A stretch of DNA of 46,409 nt. It comes from Lachnospiraceae bacterium. Its GTDB lineage: Bacteria > Bacillota > Clostridia > Lachnospirales > Lachnospiraceae. The position numbers and the translations under genes were made by a program. Below the pieces are notes generated by a model, which was not told the DNA's origin, searched no databases, and saw only the letters and a program-made list of their open reading frames with translations. Shown piece by piece: positions 44,758 to 46,409 of this stretch. The stretch covers positions 1-46,409 of the forward strand of contig JAIKZD010000148.1 of assembly GCA_024682555.1 (NCBI GenBank), written 5' to 3'. Every line of letters starts with the position of its first letter. The first letter of the stretch is position 1.

Positions 44758-45897
44758 CTACCTTCCTTTATAATCGGGATATTTTTTGTGGAAGGCCTCT
44801 TTTTCCGCATACATTCTCTCTTCGGCCTCGTTGATGATCTTAAGGACATCTTCTCCTTTTCCGTAGCTTGCTCCCATTGCGGCCACGGGTATGTCCTGAG
44901 ATGAAAGGATTTTCGCAAGATCATCCACCCTTCTTTTATACAGATCCTCTCCCGTACCTCCGAGGAGGATAACAAATTCATCACCGCTTATCCGAAAGAT
45001 GTCATCATATCTGAAATGATCCCTCAAAATGGCGGCAAAGCCGTTTATGAGCTCATCTCCGGCTTTGTGCCCGAAATTATCGTTGGTATATTTAAGACCG
45101 TTTACGTCGCAGAAAATGGCCCCTACCTGAGGAAGGTTCTTAATGGCTTCTTTTTTTTCATCATAAGCCCTTCTGTTCTGAAGTTTCGTAAGGGTATCCG
45201 TCCGGGAAGCCTCGGTGAGTGCCTTTTCCCTGACCCTGAAATCCGCTTCCTGCTCAGCCTGGAGCATGATATAAATCGTCAGCTCCGAAAACATTATGGC
45301 AACATAGGTCAGTGAAATATCCGGCCAGATAATGTGCAGAAAAGTAGTGATCGCAGGGAAAATAAAATAAGAAAGAAGCGCCACCGTATCGTGCACACCA
45401 AGCATTCTGGCATTTGCTGTTATGAGGATCAAGCAATAGATCATAACAAGAAAGTTGAATATCTGAGTGTATACATACCAGTCTCCGGGCCTGTAAAAAC
45501 CGTCCTCAATATAGAAAACCCTGCGCATAAAAGCCCCCGCTATGACAAAGATCATCGAGAGGATCAGTGCCATGCTCAGACATTTTACATGCATTTTCGG
45601 TACAGGTCTCTTTTCCCTGATATTCTGTATAAGATATATGCAGAAAAAAAAGGTCATCATATAACCCATCAGAAATGCCAAAAGATCAGCAACAAAGGAT
45701 ATAGCGGAATAGCGCGGGATACCGTTAAGTCCCCAGGCAGTGATATCGGTGATGACAGCTATTATGGAAGAAACAACGGCCATCGTATATGCCCGGTTCT
45801 TTATGAGTTTTCTGTTCACTTCAAAGATACTGCCGTACAAAAGCATGAGAAGGACCGCCAGACTGACGCTCTCCAGTGCTATTAATGTAATCTTCAT
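44758..45897 (-). CDS. Membrane diguanylate cyclase (GGDEF protein)
   Basis: 379 residues; AGGGAGAATGGT precedes the ATG ending at 45897. Six to seven hydrophobic helices (about 5-215) form a membrane sensor. The GGDEF domain begins DTLTKLQNRRAYDEK and has SGDEF (about 304-308) in FRISGDEFVILLGG; Ser at the first position is a common active variant. A short Lys-rich tail ends the protein. It should produce cyclic di-GMP. Different membrane domain from the protein at 16127, so a different signal is likely. Confidence 0.9.
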   Translation of the reverse strand: MKITLIALESVSLAVLLMLLYGSIFEVNRKLIKNRAYTMAVVSSIIAVITDITAWGLNGIPRYSAISFVADLLAFLMGYMMTFFFCIYLIQNIREKRPVPKMHVKCLSMALILSMIFVIAGAFMRRVFYIEDGFYRPGDWYVYTQIFNFLVMIYCLILITANARMLGVHDTVALLSYFIFPAITTFLHIIWPDISLTYVAIMFSELTIYIMLQAEQEADFRVREKALTEASRTDTLTKLQNRRAYDEKKEAIKNLPQVGAIFCDVNGLKYTNDNFGHKAGDELINGFAAILRDHFRYDDIFRISGDEFVILLGGTGEDLYKRRVDDLAKILSSQDIPVAAMGASYGKGEDVLKIINEAEERMYAEKEAFHKKYPDYKGR

Positions 45898-45927
45898 ACC
45901 ATTCTCCCTTTAGACCGGTTTTTATGC

Positions 45928-45936
45928 ATTATATCA
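45928..45936 (-). promoter_or_regulatory. Extended -10 promoter of the GGDEF gene
   Basis: Minus strand TGATATAAT (45928-45936), an extended -10 without a recognisable -35, about 31 bp before the start at 45897. Confidence 0.55.
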
Positions 45937-45966
45937 CAGGCGGGGGGACAGATGAGAAAGGGTAAG

Positions 45967-46019
45967 ATGAGACAGGGGGACGGTTCTTTTGTCTCAAAAG
46001 AACCGTCCCCCTGTCTCAT
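45967..46019. repeat. REP-like perfect 24-bp hairpin (copy 3)
   Basis: Left arm 45967-45990 (ATGAGACAGGGGGACGGTTC then TTTT) pairs perfectly with 45996-46019 around a five-base GTCTC loop. It is 12 bp past the stop of the Ala-rich gene on the minus strand and upstream of the GGDEF promoter, so it can serve as terminator. It is the most complete of the three copies. Confidence 0.92.
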
Positions 46020-46030
46020 GTCTCAGTTTC

Positions 46031-46408
46031 TTATTGCGGAACAAGGTTGGGATCGATTACCGTCTGCGGAGCCATCTGGGCTGCCGCTGCCGCCGCCGCT
46101 GCTGCCTGGGCCGCCGCTGCCGCATCCGCAGCCTGCTGCATTGCCGCCGCCGCTGCCGCTGCCTGGGCCATCTGGGCTGCCTGAGCCGCTGCCGCCGCTG
46201 CTGCAGCCGCATCACCTGCGCTGGGATCTATGACCATGGGTGTTATACCGTCAGCGCTTGCGGTAACTCCGTGTTCACAGTACTGCTGAACCGTGACGAT
46301 ACCGGCTACGGCATAAGGACATCCGGCTGCCGCGATCTTTCCGGTCGCACCGCAGATAAAGGCGATACTTCCGACCGAGGGCATGGCTACAACGGAAGCA
46401 CCGTGAGG
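46031..46408 (-). CDS. Alanine-rich protein, 5' truncated at window edge
   Basis: The frame is open to the right edge; 125 C-terminal residues are visible. The first about 65 residues (VVAMPSVGSIAFICGATGKI, then GCPYAVAGIVTVQQYCEHGV) look like a folded, Gly/Ala/Ile-rich domain with three cysteines that I do not recognise. The last 60 are low-complexity Ala with Gln, Met and Asp, ending MAPQTVIDPNLVPQ; VIDP also occurs just before the Ala tract. An ATG at 46384 is internal to the frame and not necessarily the start. Function unknown. Confidence 0.65.
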   Translation of the reverse strand, partial: PHGASVVAMPSVGSIAFICGATGKIAAAGCPYAVAGIVTVQQYCEHGVTASADGITPMVIDPSAGDAAAAAAAAAQAAQMAQAAAAAAAMQQAADAAAAAQAAAAAAAAAQMAPQTVIDPNLVPQ

Positions 46409-46409
46409 A

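Overview
The window reads as a chromosomal segment from a low-to-mid GC, anaerobic, motile Firmicute, most likely a Lachnospiraceae member of the Butyrivibrio/Pseudobutyrivibrio kind. This is an inference from protein style (DUF2225, PurF-like paralogue, GH3 acyl-adenylase, BspA-like surface protein), CIRCE/HrcA heat-shock control and Gram-positive signals (sigma-A promoters, GGAGG ribosome sites, lipobox). I see no tRNA, rRNA, phage, IS element or CRISPR array.

Region 1 (3-15989, all + strand, gaps of about -4 to 84 bp) is one long operon that enters from the left. In order it encodes a GH3-family acyl-adenylating enzyme (5' truncated), a GT14-type glycosyltransferase, two HxxxD condensation-like acyltransferases, an acyltransferase-3 membrane protein, an AMP-dependent acyl ligase fused to a degenerate RsbW-like ATPase domain, a type-B carboxylesterase, two paralogous GT2 glycosyltransferases, a third HxxxD acyltransferase, and the two halves of a heterodimeric ABC exporter. 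Together these look like an uncharacterised pathway that activates acyl groups, transfers them to a glycosylated acceptor and exports the product (acyl-sugar, glycolipid or acylated glycan). This is the best candidate for a new system.

Region 2 (16127-27672) holds a membrane GGDEF protein, clpB (minus strand) with a CIRCE operator overlapping its promoter, an AraC regulator followed by a second sensor-GGDEF protein, a DUF2225 protein, a multi-pass GT-C type glycosyltransferase and a chemoreceptor with three tandem Cache-like modules.

Region 3 (28058-33626) holds a PurF-like protein lacking the usual Cys nucleophile, a 64-aa protein, a zinc-ribbon/TPR membrane protein and a small membrane-anchored acidic protein. 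It also has a concentration of repeats: a 31-bp Shine-Dalgarno-rich repeat, 28-bp repeats, an exact-period 53-bp eight-unit array that can encode five ATGA-overlapping 18-residue peptides, and 38-bp and 24-bp repeats. A frameshifted GT2 pseudogene is joined to a decayed surface-protein tail.

Region 4 (33627-42273) is a secretion locus: an exported S10 serine carboxypeptidase, a parvulin-type foldase lipoprotein overlapping it by 4 bp, and a 1952-residue BspA-like leucine-rich-repeat protein.

Region 5 (42317-46408) has htpG behind a perfect CIRCE, a third membrane GGDEF protein (minus strand) and the 3' end of an alanine-rich protein. Three copies of a REP-like hairpin with core GGGACGGTTC/GAACCGTCCC and a central GTCTC lie at gene ends at 17233, 44654 and 45967.
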